Assembly: GCF_004000745.1 (NCBI RefSeq)
Contig: NZ_BILV01000047.1
Span: forward strand, 1 to 51,494
Length of the DNA: 51,494 nt
Origin: Paenibacillus barengoltzii NBRC 101215
Lineage (GTDB): Bacteria; Bacillota; Bacilli; Paenibacillales; Paenibacillaceae
Direction of reading: 5' to 3'
The position numbers were made by a program, and so were the translations under genes. The notes beneath the pieces were generated by a model that saw nothing but the letters and a program-made list of their open reading frames with translations, ran no database searches and was not told where the DNA came from. Positions within the stretch are counted from its first letter, which is position 1. The number at the start of each line of letters is the position of its first letter. Positions 28,008 to 35,206 of the stretch are shown in pieces.

Positions 28008-30008
28008 ATGACCCGACGTACTATTGTCTACGGCATTTCTATCCTTGCCTTGTGCCTCACCCTCGGAGCCGCCTGGGTGACCCTGCGGGGAGGTGGGGAA
28101 TCGCTGGCTTCGTTCGTCCCGGCCAAGGCGGGGCCTAAAGCGGTCCAAAAAACCGGACAAACCCCCACGCCGCCGCAAACTGAAACCATTCAGCAACCGA
28201 CCGCCGAAGTGCTCAGCAATCGGGTCGCCGAATACCACATCGACGTCACGCTGAACGAGCAGGAAGGGACGTTAACCGGCTCAGAGACGCTGACTTGGAC
28301 CCATCCCGGCAAGAAGACGATCAACGAGGTGTACTTGCACTTATATCCGAACGCGTTTGCTTCCGAGGATACGACGTTTATGAAAGAGTCGGGCGGAAAA
28401 CTGCGGAACGACGTCATGCCCAAGGACGGCTGGGGATCCATGGAGATCACCGAACTGAAAACGACCGACGGCATCTCCTTGCTGCATCGGATTCAGTATG
28501 TTCAGCCTGACGACGGCAATACGAAGGATCAGACCTTAGCCAAAGTTCGGCTGCCGGTGCCGGTCCAGGGCGGTGAAAGCCTGACGCTGCGGATGAAATT
28601 CACCGTCAAGCTGCCGAAGATTTTTGCCCGTATGGGCGTTGCCGACGATTTCGTCATGGCAGGGCAATGGTTTCCTAAGATGAGTGTGTACGAGCCGGTG
28701 GGGACTCGGGGGCGGACGTCCGAAGGCTGGAACCTCCATCAGTATCACGGGAACTCGGAATTTTACTCCGACTTCGGGATTTACAGTGTAAGGATCAATG
28801 TGCCCGAGGCGTACACCGTGGCAGCCACCGGTTTTCAGACCAAAAAGGCAGTGTTGAAGAACGGACGGAAAACCTTGCAATTCTACGCCGACGATGTCCA
28901 CGATTTCGCTTGGGCGGCTTCGCCGAACTTCATCTACATGGAAGAGCCCTTCTCTTCAGCAGAAGTTCCCGGCGTGCGTATTAAGCTGTATCTCGATCCC
29001 GCACATAAGGATCTGAAGGAACGCTACTTCTATGCCGCCAAGGTCGCTCTGGCGAACTACAGTAAGTGGTATGGCCGGTACCCGTATTCCACGCTGTCCG
29101 TGGTCGTTCCACCGGCGAACGCAAACGGGGCCGGCGGCATGGAATATCCGACTCTAGTTACCGCGTTTGGGGCCGTCAGCGATTCCCCTGGATACGATGA
29201 TCTAGAGCGCACGGTCATCCACGAAATCGCCCATCAGTTCTTCTACGGGATGATCGCCAACAATGAATTCGAGGAAGCTTGGTTGGATGAAGCTTTTGCC
29301 TCCTATGCAGAGGATAAGCTCATGGAGCAGGAGTTCGGCATCACCCCGAATTTGCCGATCCAATCGGCTATGATTACTTCACCGGCTTCCTTGACCCAGA
29401 ACGCCTGGAAATACGGCCCCGGGGATGGCTATGCCAAGAATGCGTACTACCGCGGCAAATTAATCCTGCTGGATATCGAGCGGCAGGTCGGCAGCAAGAC
29501 GATGAGGCGGATTCTGAGCACGTACAGCCAGAAATATCGATTTAAGCACCCAACGACCGCTGATTTCCAACGGGTAGTTGAGCAAGTGACCAGCCGCAGC
29601 TGGAAAGCGTATTTTCAACAATACGTCTATGATGGGAAAATGGCGGATTTTGCAGTAGACAACATTCAAATCACTCCGATCAATCAGGAAGGCGGTCCGA
29701 TATACGAGTCGAAAGTGGTCTTTACCCGCAAAGGGGCAACCCACCCGAAGGTTCCGCTGCTGTTCACCTTCACCGATGGACACACCGTACGCAAGCAATG
29801 GAACGGGGAAGATTCTCGCCTCGAGATCAAGCTGCAATATAAAGCACCGCTGGCATGGGTTCAGATCGACCCGGACTACACCTTAACGGTGGAGAACCTT
29901 CACATCAACAACTATCTGAAAGCAGAAGTCCCTGAAACCACATTGTCGCGCTCCAATATGAGCGTCACCAAGCTGCTTGAAGCGATCCTTGGAGGACTTC
30001 TGTGGTAA
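28008..30008 (+). CDS. M1-family (gluzincin) metallopeptidase, membrane-anchored
   Basis: Predicted zinc aminopeptidase-like enzyme of 666 residues. One N-terminal hydrophobic segment (about 6-26) with an Ala/Pro/Thr-rich linker points to export with membrane anchoring. GGMEYP, the M1 exopeptidase-type motif, precedes the zinc site His405-Glu406-x-x-His409 and the third ligand Glu428 (HExxH-18-E, WLDEAF). A C-terminal beta domain ends the protein. ATG at 28008 has GGGAGG 10 bases upstream. The next gene, a polytopic membrane protein, starts 34 bases later and is probably co-transcribed. Confidence 0.9.
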   Translation: MTRRTIVYGISILALCLTLGAAWVTLRGGGESLASFVPAKAGPKAVQKTGQTPTPPQTETIQQPTAEVLSNRVAEYHIDVTLNEQEGTLTGSETLTWTHPGKKTINEVYLHLYPNAFASEDTTFMKESGGKLRNDVMPKDGWGSMEITELKTTDGISLLHRIQYVQPDDGNTKDQTLAKVRLPVPVQGGESLTLRMKFTVKLPKIFARMGVADDFVMAGQWFPKMSVYEPVGTRGRTSEGWNLHQYHGNSEFYSDFGIYSVRINVPEAYTVAATGFQTKKAVLKNGRKTLQFYADDVHDFAWAASPNFIYMEEPFSSAEVPGVRIKLYLDPAHKDLKERYFYAAKVALANYSKWYGRYPYSTLSVVVPPANANGAGGMEYPTLVTAFGAVSDSPGYDDLERTVIHEIAHQFFYGMIANNEFEEAWLDEAFASYAEDKLMEQEFGITPNLPIQSAMITSPASLTQNAWKYGPGDGYAKNAYYRGKLILLDIERQVGSKTMRRILSTYSQKYRFKHPTTADFQRVVEQVTSRSWKAYFQQYVYDGKMADFAVDNIQITPINQEGGPIYESKVVFTRKGATHPKVPLLFTFTDGHTVRKQWNGEDSRLEIKLQYKAPLAWVQIDPDYTLTVENLHINNYLKAEVPETTLSRSNMSVTKLLEAILGGLLW

Positions 30009-30042
30009 CCCTAGGTCCATACTTCTATAAGGAGGGAAAGAA

Positions 30043-30873
30043 ATGAGTTTCGTTCGTTTAGGGTGGACTGCCCTGAAAAGCCAATTTCCCTCGGTCATCA
30101 TCTTGTTCCTGTACCAGCTGCTGTGGGGATTGTTCTTGTACCGGTTGGTCGATACTGCCGTAACGGCGCTGCTGCAAAGATATCCTGACCCGCCGCCCAC
30201 GGCGCTATCGAAACTCCTGTTCTTGCTTGAGGGACAGATGAATTTATGGAGCAATCCCGAGGTTCGGTTGTATTGCTGGCTACTGGCAGGGATGATCGTC
30301 CTGCGCATGATCTTGACTCCGTTGATCCAAGCTGGAATCTTCTACGGCTTCACACCGGCGGAAAATCGCAACCCCGGCTTCCCCCTGTTCCGAGGAATGA
30401 AGGAATTTGGTAAACCGGTAATTTTGTTCTACGCGATGGAGCTCGTACTTACCTTGTTGCCCGCCTTCTGGATTGTTTCGAGACTACTGTCGCTTTGGCC
30501 GGGGTTGACCGGGATGGAACTTCCGATGGCAACCTGGCTCACTGGGCTTGGGCTGATCCTGGGCTGGTTCATTTACGGTTGGTTTATCCGGCAATGCCTA
30601 TTGTTTGTCCAGTTCGGCTACTTGTTTAAAGCCGGAGTTTGGAATTCCCTGCTAGCTTGCTTCCGAACCCTGTTGCAGGGCATCTCTATCTCGCTAATTC
30701 TCGGGACTTTTGGCCTGATCCTCTTCCTTCTGTTCGGCACCGCATCTTGGATTTGGACGGGGATGCTGGCCCTCATCCTGCAGCAGGCTTATCCTCTCTT
30801 TCGCTGCACATTTAAGGTCTGGAAGATCGCCTCTCAATTTCATCTTTGGCAGTCCAAGGCACAAAAAAGTTAA
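30043..30873 (+). CDS. Polytopic membrane protein of unknown function
   Basis: Not recognised as a named family. 276 residues with about five to six hydrophobic segments (near 18-37, 78-98, 127-147, 165-185, 212-232, 235-255), a layout seen in bacterial membrane proteins of unknown function that act as partners of secreted enzymes. AAGGAGGG lies 6 bases before the ATG. It directly follows the M1 peptidase gene and shares a terminator-like hairpin with it, so a joint role is possible but not shown. Confidence 0.75.
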   Translation: MSFVRLGWTALKSQFPSVIILFLYQLLWGLFLYRLVDTAVTALLQRYPDPPPTALSKLLFLLEGQMNLWSNPEVRLYCWLLAGMIVLRMILTPLIQAGIFYGFTPAENRNPGFPLFRGMKEFGKPVILFYAMELVLTLLPAFWIVSRLLSLWPGLTGMELPMATWLTGLGLILGWFIYGWFIRQCLLFVQFGYLFKAGVWNSLLACFRTLLQGISISLILGTFGLILFLLFGTASWIWTGMLALILQQAYPLFRCTFKVWKIASQFHLWQSKAQKS

Positions 30874-30905
30874 AATTTTTTAACTCCTCAAAACCCTGTA
30901 ACATC

Positions 30906-30933
30906 AAGGCCTTCGCCGTTCGGCGAAGGCCTT
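30906..30933 (+). terminator. Terminator of the peptidase operon
   Basis: Perfect 13-bp stem AAGGCCTTCGCCG with CGGCGAAGGCCTT and a 2-base loop as drawn; the following T content is low (CCGTCCTATTT), so efficiency is uncertain. Confidence 0.6.
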
Positions 30934-30970
30934 CCGTCCTATTTCCCCTCTTAATCTTGTGAATTAAGCA

Positions 30971-31000
30971 TTGCCAAAAGATACCTACCTTTGTTACAAT
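30971..31000 (+). promoter_or_regulatory. Promoter of the first NlpC/P60 gene
   Basis: TTGCCA, 18-base spacer, TACAAT; start about 90 bases before the riboswitch core. Confidence 0.6.
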
Positions 31001-31097
31001 AACAGCAACGCAATTTCAGTAACAGTTTTGTAATTATTTTTGTCATCTTTGGCAGGAGATTCGTGCCGGATGTCAAATTAGAAATGACAGGTGTGAA

Positions 31098-31215
31098 AAA
31101 CAAAGCCGAATTCCCTTCACCAGGGAAACGGGGGAACCACTTTGGGTGAATTGATCTCGTTTGAGAGGGATCATAGGGAACCTTCAACCGAATCCTTAAG
31201 CTAACCTCGTAGGCA
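31098..31215 (+). ncRNA. c-di-AMP riboswitch (ydaO/yuaA type)
   Basis: The leader shows the conserved ydaO blocks in order: GCCGAATTCCC, CGGGGGAACCAC, GGGTGAATTGATC, ATAGGGAACCTTCAACC, GAATCC and AGCTAACCTCGTAGGC. This RNA binds cyclic di-AMP and usually lowers expression of cell-wall hydrolase and potassium-transport genes when c-di-AMP is high. It ends only about 6 bases before the AAGGAG ribosome binding site of the NlpC/P60 gene, so control of translation start is plausible. A short hairpin (GATCTCGTTTGAGAGGGATC) fills the peripheral arm that is interrupted in the second copy. Confidence 0.93.
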
Positions 31216-31234
31216 TTGGAAGGAGCATAACTTC

Positions 31235-31726
31235 TTGAAGAAGCGTTTGACGGTAGCAGCAGTAAGTTTTGCCATGCTTTTCACCATTGGAACTGGCAGC
31301 GTTTTCGCCGATTCCAAACTGGACAGTGTCATCGACGGCGCGCTTGGTAGCAGCTACGTTGCAGGCGGAACCACAACCTCCGGATTCGACTGTTCTGGAT
31401 TTACGATGTACGTCTTCTCGAAGATCGGCATCAAGCTGCCTCATCAGTCCGCATCCCAATACAAAATGGGTACTGCGGTTGACAAGAGCGAACTGATCGA
31501 AGGCGATTTGGTCTTCTTTAATACTTCCGGCAAAGGCGTTTCTCATGTCGGCATCTATGTCGGCGACGGCAAATTTGCTCATGCCTCCTCCTCCAAAGGT
31601 GTAGTCATCAGCAAATTAAGCGAGAAGTATTATGTCGATCGTTACGTTGGCGCGAAACGAATCATGAGCAACGACAAGTATGAAGATGTGACCGGTGAAA
31701 TTGCTGAACATGATGATGTTCAATAA
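31235..31726 (+). CDS. NlpC/P60 cell-wall endopeptidase (copy 1)
   Basis: Secreted cysteine peptidase that should cleave peptide stems of peptidoglycan. 163 residues: a signal peptide (1-25, cut after VFA) directly followed by a single NlpC/P60 domain with Cys53 (GFDCSGF), His104 (SHVGIYVGDG) and a third polar residue His116 (FAHASS). No wall-binding SH3 or LysM domain is present. The start is TTG with AAGGAG about 10 bases upstream. It is controlled by the riboswitch at 31098-31215 and is paralogous to the next gene, sharing the whole leader layout. A terminator follows at 31738-31782. Confidence 0.95.
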   Translation: MKKRLTVAAVSFAMLFTIGTGSVFADSKLDSVIDGALGSSYVAGGTTTSGFDCSGFTMYVFSKIGIKLPHQSASQYKMGTAVDKSELIEGDLVFFNTSGKGVSHVGIYVGDGKFAHASSSKGVVISKLSEKYYVDRYVGAKRIMSNDKYEDVTGEIAEHDDVQ

Positions 31727-31737
31727 GAACTCGCTAC

Positions 31738-31782
31738 GAAGCCCGTGGGGATGTTGATTACAACGTCTCTGCGGGCTTTTTC
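31738..31782 (+). terminator. Terminator of NlpC/P60 copy 1
   Basis: Stem AAGCCCG with CGGGCTT plus an inner GTTG/CAAC arm, followed by TTTTT. Confidence 0.8.
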
Positions 31783-31891
31783 CTTGGATTCCCCTTCTCC
31801 TACTCTTTTCTTTAGCCCTAGTCTCTTAGGAACCATTACCCACGAATCCCTTCGCGAACACGGGCCAATAGAAGCGTTTTTTTCGACAAAC

Positions 31892-31920
31892 TTGTCATCT
31901 CTGGACGGCTTTGGTAAAAT
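31892..31920 (+). promoter_or_regulatory. Promoter of the second NlpC/P60 gene
   Basis: TTGTCA, 17-base spacer, TAAAAT with a TGG extension. The following leader (GTAACAACTTTGTAATTATT) resembles that of copy 1. Confidence 0.7.
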
Positions 31921-31997
31921 GAAGAACGTAAATGGTAACAACTTTGTAATTATTGTTGTAACTATTTCTATGTAAGATCTTGGGTGCCATCTACAAT

Positions 31998-32360
31998 GAA
32001 ACTGCCGAATTCCCACGCACCCGGGAAGCGGGGGACCCACCAAAGGGTGAATTGATTTCGCTATAAAAGGTAACAGTCACATCCTTCATGATCCGAAGAT
32101 GACTTTTTAACTTACCATTTCAATCAAGGTTAAAAAGTTAGGTTTGGAGCACCGAGAAGGTTGAATGAAGCTTAGGGACTGAGCAGCGCAGCGTAGCTGG
32201 AAGCTACGTGAGCAGCGGAAGGCCCGGCTGAGTTCAAGATTCGACGCCGAATCTCCATCCTGAGTTACTTCGTGATCCGAAGATGACTTTTTAACTTACC
32301 GCTATAGCAGATCATAGGGAACCTTCAACCGAATCCATAAGCTAACCTCGTAGGCCTTGG
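31998..32360 (+). ncRNA. c-di-AMP riboswitch interrupted by an insertion
   Basis: The 5' half (GCCGAATTCCC, CGGGGGACCCACC, GGGTGAATTGATTTCGCTATA, 32002-32065) and the 3' half (GCAGATCATAGGGAACC, CAACCGAATCC, AGCTAACCTCGTAGGCC, up to 32355) match copy 1 closely, but about 232 extra bases separate them. The break lies in the peripheral hairpin between GGGTGAAT and ATAGGG, not in the conserved core, so the ligand-binding fold may survive. Apart from this RNA, the 649-base gap 31727-32375 holds only a terminator and a promoter. Confidence 0.88.
32069..32300 (+). mobile_element. Non-coding inserted element (MITE-like) inside a riboswitch
   Basis: About 232 bp starting GGTAA and ending TTACC. The right end read inward (GGTAAGTTAAAAAGTCATC) matches the left end (GGTAACAGTCACATC) if one short gap is allowed. 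Flanks repeat CGCTATA (32059-32065 and 32300-32306), a likely target duplication. Inside are a 28-bp exact direct repeat (32089-32116 and 32273-32300), an inverted ACTTTTTAAC/GTTAAAAAGT pair, and hairpins CGTAGCT/AGCTACG and GATTCG/CGAATC. No ORF of note. It looks like a structured, non-autonomous repeat; no transposase is seen in the window. Confidence 0.6.
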
Positions 32361-32375
32361 AAGGAGTAAGACATC

Positions 32376-32867
32376 TTGAGAAAGACTTTGACAGCAGCGG
32401 TAACGAGTTTAGCCCTCCTATTCACCTTGGGGGCAGGTAGCGCCTTTGCCGACTCCGCAAAAGCCGAGACAACGACGCTATCTAGTATCGTCGATTCCGT
32501 GTACGGGACGCCTTATAAATTTGGCGGCACCACGACAGCGGGATTTGATTGCTCTGGATTTACCCGGTACGTCTTCAGCAAGATGGGTATCAAGTTAGCA
32601 CGTGTGTCTGCCGCTCAGTATAAGCAAGGCACACCGGTACCGAAGAGCGAGCTTCAAGCTGGGGATCTCGTCTTCTTCAAGACGACGGGGACGGGCAAAG
32701 TATCCCATGTTGGTGTTTACGTCGGCGACGGTGAATTCGCCCATGCATCCTCATCCAAGGGCATCCGGATCGACAAGCTAAGCAACAGTTATTACCAGAA
32801 CCGCTACGTTGGCGCGAAGCGTGTTCTCAGTAAGTACGGTTATTCCGTCTACGCTGCGGAATCGTAA
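32376..32867 (+). CDS. NlpC/P60 cell-wall endopeptidase (copy 2)
   Basis: Secreted cysteine peptidase of 163 residues, paralogue of copy 1. Signal peptide 1-25 (cut after AFA), then a ten-residue linker and a single NlpC/P60 domain with Cys59 (GFDCSGF), His111 (SHVGVYVGDG) and His123 (FAHASS). TTG start with AAGGAG upstream, as in copy 1. The same riboswitch type controls it, but that RNA carries an insertion, so the two paralogues may respond differently to c-di-AMP. Confidence 0.95.
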   Translation: MRKTLTAAVTSLALLFTLGAGSAFADSAKAETTTLSSIVDSVYGTPYKFGGTTTAGFDCSGFTRYVFSKMGIKLARVSAAQYKQGTPVPKSELQAGDLVFFKTTGTGKVSHVGVYVGDGEFAHASSSKGIRIDKLSNSYYQNRYVGAKRVLSKYGYSVYAAES

Positions 32868-32910
32868 TCCATTGATCTATCGGTTTCATCCTGTTCATCA
32901 TCACTAATTC

Positions 32911-32958
32911 GCCGCTGGGCCGGGTTCTCGTTGGAACCGCCTTGCGGTCTTTTTTTAT
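32911..32958 (+). terminator. Terminator of NlpC/P60 copy 2
   Basis: CCGC with GCGG at the base, GGGTTC with GGAACC inside, followed by T-C-T7. Confidence 0.78.
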
Positions 32959-32987
32959 CTGTACTCTTATCTATATAACGAAACAAC

Positions 32988-33068
32988 CGGGAAAAAGGTT
33001 GCCGCAAAGCTAAATATCCAGGAGAAATCCCACAATTTTAATTTCCCGAAGGGTAGGCAAAAACCTTT
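32988..33068 (+). other. Structured segment upstream of the acetyltransferase gene
   Basis: AAAGGTT-GCC near 32993 can pair with GGC-AAA-AACCTTT near 33057-33068, enclosing GCAAAGCTAAAT, CCAGGAGAAATCC and CCCGAAGGG elements. It looks like a closed multi-arm RNA or DNA fold. The CGCAAAGC stretch recalls c-di-GMP riboswitches but the other conserved blocks are missing. It lies just before the promoter at 33066. Confidence 0.3.
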
Positions 33069-33094
33069 ACAAGCTGCGTAATTCCGGCTATTGT
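33066..33094 (+). promoter_or_regulatory. Promoter of the GNAT gene
   Basis: TTTACA, 17-base spacer, TATTGT, about 45 bases before the Shine-Dalgarno. Confidence 0.55.
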
Positions 33095-33147
33095 GAGGAT
33101 AATGGAACAATTACGACGGACTTTCCTTTAATTAAGGAGGGGGCAAT

Positions 33148-33645
33148 ATGGACCAAACGATGTCTCCGTTTCGTATCGTACCGATGGAAGAAGCCCATGG
33201 CGCGGAAATTTGCACCTGGCGTTACGATTCTCCTTATGACATCTACAGTTGGCTGCCATGGGAGCAAATGAAAGCGCTCGACGTGGAGTTTGGGAACCCG
33301 GCGATCCGCGCCGAACAGTATGTCTCCGTGTTGGATGAGAAGGGGGAGCTTGCCGGCTTCGCTCAGTACTTCCCGATGGAAGGAGTCACCCGGCTTGGCA
33401 TCGGTATGAAGCCCGAGCTATGCGGCCACGGGCTGGGCAAGCTGTTTGTGAGGACCATCGTGGAGGAAGCCTGGCGTCGTAAGCCGGATCATCAGATTGA
33501 CCTGGAAGTGCTGACCTGGAACACCCGAGCGATCCGGGCTTACCAGAAGGCGGGGTTTGTCATTACCGATCTGTATGAGAAGATGACACCTGGCGGGGTG
33601 TCCAAACCGTTCTATTGTATGGTTCATAAAGGGCTGCCTGAATAA
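33148..33645 (+). CDS. GNAT-family N-acetyltransferase
   Basis: Predicted acetyl-CoA-dependent acetyltransferase of 165 residues. The acetyl-CoA site is visible as MKPELCGHGLGKLFV (the Q/RxxGxG/A signature with Cys in first place), and the C-terminal half ends with NTRAIRAYQKAGF, the classic GNAT helix. The substrate cannot be told. The AAGGAGGGGG site is 4-8 bases before the ATG. It stands alone between the NlpC/P60 pair and a cytochrome gene. Confidence 0.9.
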   Translation: MDQTMSPFRIVPMEEAHGAEICTWRYDSPYDIYSWLPWEQMKALDVEFGNPAIRAEQYVSVLDEKGELAGFAQYFPMEGVTRLGIGMKPELCGHGLGKLFVRTIVEEAWRRKPDHQIDLEVLTWNTRAIRAYQKAGFVITDLYEKMTPGGVSKPFYCMVHKGLPE

Positions 33646-33809
33646 GGGCACGCTCTTTTTTATGTCTTGTTTTGATTAAGACTATGACTTATGGCACACA
33701 ATTTAATGGAAACGGATAATTTTTGTTCCTAATTTGGACACAAAGACTATGATCAACCCGTGTGTTCCGTTATAATGGATAGGTAGCATACATAGGAGGG
33801 GCGATTGAA

Positions 33810-34169
33810 ATGCAAAAGTGGATCATGAGCGGTTTGTTCGTCATCGCAGGCGCTTTAGCCCTTGTATTGATGTTCACCTTGCCAAGCCGGGAAGAGGCTG
33901 CGCAAGAAGCCAAGCCGCAAATGCCTGAAATCACCATGAACGCAGAACAAGCCGAAGCCATCGTCAAAGCAAATTGCATCTCCTGCCACGGTGATACATT
34001 GCAAGGCGGCGCGGGCCCAAATCTGCAGAAGATTGGATCGGAATTGACGGCAGACCAACTGTTCTCCATTATCACCAAAGGGAAGGGCGGCATGATGCCT
34101 TCTTTTAAGGATCGCTTAAAGGAAGAGGAAATTGCGAACGTCGCCTTATGGCTTGCGGAGAAAAAATAA
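33810..34169 (+). CDS. Membrane-anchored c-type cytochrome (c550/c551 type)
   Basis: Small electron carrier of 119 residues. One N-terminal membrane segment (about 6-24) is followed by an acidic linker and a single haem domain with Cys56-x-x-Cys59-His60 (CISCH) and a likely distal Met96 (GGMMPSF). This plan matches Bacillus CccA/CccB-type cytochromes that feed terminal oxidases on the outer face of the membrane. It is not a lipoprotein, unlike CccB. GGAGGGG lies about 8 bases before the ATG and a TATAAT at 33771-33776 is a likely -10. Confidence 0.92.
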   Translation: MQKWIMSGLFVIAGALALVLMFTLPSREEAAQEAKPQMPEITMNAEQAEAIVKANCISCHGDTLQGGAGPNLQKIGSELTADQLFSIITKGKGGMMPSFKDRLKEEEIANVALWLAEKK

Positions 34170-34174
34170 ACACG

Positions 34175-34223
34175 CGAAAAAAGCACAACCGCCGGGAATT
34201 TACATTCCCGGCGGTTGTTTTGA
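34175..34223. terminator. Bidirectional terminator between cytochrome and pterin dehydratase genes
   Basis: Perfect 15-bp stem ACAACCGCCGGGAAT with ATTCCCGGCGGTTGT; TTTT on the plus side and GCTTTTTTCG on the minus side. Confidence 0.88.
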
Positions 34224-34256
34224 TACCTCTATAAATCCGATCATGAGCTGACTTGG

Positions 34257-34556
34257 CTAATCCCCTGACCGCATCTTTTCGTAGGCCTCGTTATATTGCT
34301 GCGCCTCCTTGATGTCAACGGCTGTAATGCCGCCTTCCTCCCAAGAGGTCAAACGGAGCGTTACCGTTTTATAGTCGATTGTGATAAAGGGATGGTGGTT
34401 AAATGCTTCCGAGATCGCAGCTACCTCATCTACAAATGCGATCCCCTTCATAAAGTTGGAAAACGTATATTTACGAAAAATCCATCGTCCTTCCTCTAGT
34501 TCCCATCCTTCCAGTTTTTCCAAATGCGCTTCTACTTCTTGCGGTGTAAACGGCAT
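34257..34556 (-). CDS. 4a-hydroxytetrahydrobiopterin dehydratase (pterin carbinolamine dehydratase)
   Basis: Small enzyme of 99 residues that recycles or processes pterin carbinolamine. The family motif is complete: E-x3-HHP (EAFNHHP), x5-Tyr (ITIDY), then Trp in TSWEE where many members have His, and Asp in TAVDI. Trp is allowed at that place in active members. Start ATG at 34556 has GGGAGGA upstream; the ORF extension to 34580 is not supported. No aromatic amino acid hydroxylase is seen nearby, so the role here may lie in molybdopterin or folate metabolism instead. Confidence 0.88.
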   Translation of the reverse strand: MPFTPQEVEAHLEKLEGWELEEGRWIFRKYTFSNFMKGIAFVDEVAAISEAFNHHPFITIDYKTVTLRLTSWEEGGITAVDIKEAQQYNEAYEKMRSGD

Positions 34557-34725
34557 TATTCTTCCTCCCGTTCTCTTCAAGAACTCCTGTATATGTAAGT
34601 TTCCTCGTCACGCACCAGGATCTGAAGTTTGATTTGTCCTAGCCTCGTCTCCAACTATTGTATTCTCGAACCCCTGCCTTCATGCTTATCGCCATTGGAC
34701 GGTACAGCGGCAGCAACAGATGCGG

Positions 34726-35019
34726 TTATATCAAGGATACGGAGGTTAATTCGGAATCCCCGATCAGGATATTGATGCGATGTCCTTCGGGATCATAGAT
34801 CACGATCGCACTGCCTACCTCAATCATCGGCTCCGAGCCCAACCCAAAGAATAAATCCTCCGCCAGAGCTTCAAGCACCTCGCCTCGATCCGTATCCGAT
34901 AACCCTTCCCATTCCGAGGGCTCCATTTCGAAGAAAAGATAGCTATCTTGAATCCGGCCAACCGCGTTCGTCAAATCAGCCAAAATAAATTCATAATCCC
35001 TGCCGTGTTTTACGCCCAC
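34726..35019 (-). CDS. Small hypothetical protein
   Basis: Not recognised. 97 residues, acidic, with a mixed alpha/beta pattern and no membrane segment or metal motif. I chose GTG at 35019 because GGGAGG lies 8 bases upstream, whereas the ATG at 35049 has no ribosome site. A TATAAT at 35070-35065 on the minus strand may be its -10. It is divergent from motA and shares the 190-base gap with the SigmaD-type motA promoter; no functional link can be claimed. Confidence 0.6.
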   Translation of the reverse strand: MGVKHGRDYEFILADLTNAVGRIQDSYLFFEMEPSEWEGLSDTDRGEVLEALAEDLFFGLGSEPMIEVGSAIVIYDPEGHRINILIGDSELTSVSLI

Positions 35020-35085
35020 TGCGATATCCTCCCTTTCGGTCTTCTCCATTCTGACCGTAATCTTATTATACCGGAAAAAACCACT

Positions 35086-35112
35086 TAAAAAAAAAGGGAA
35101 ATCTGTCGATAA
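35086..35112 (+). promoter_or_regulatory. SigmaD (motility) promoter of motAB
   Basis: TAAA (35086-35089), exactly 15 bases, GTCGATAA (35105-35112). Consensus for SigmaD is TAAA-N15-GCCGATAT; six of eight -10 positions match. No SigA promoter was seen here. Confidence 0.7.
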
Positions 35113-35206
35113 AATAGTTAATCGTTTCAGACTGGTGTGTCAGCCTCTTCCGCAAGGACGCGGAAGGGCAAGTTGGTATCAATTTCTCTCAAGGACGAGG
35201 TGTACA

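Noticed and set aside
32129..32260. Small RNA gene of its own inside the riboswitch insertion
   Set aside because: Hairpins are present but no promoter or terminator could be identified within the element.
32988..33068. c-di-GMP riboswitch
   Set aside because: Only CGCAAAGC resembles the class; the GGCAAACC start, tetraloop receptor and closing blocks are absent.
34257..34556. Inactive pterin dehydratase because of His to Trp change
   Set aside because: The family motif allows His or Trp at this place, and the two conserved His and the later Asp are present.
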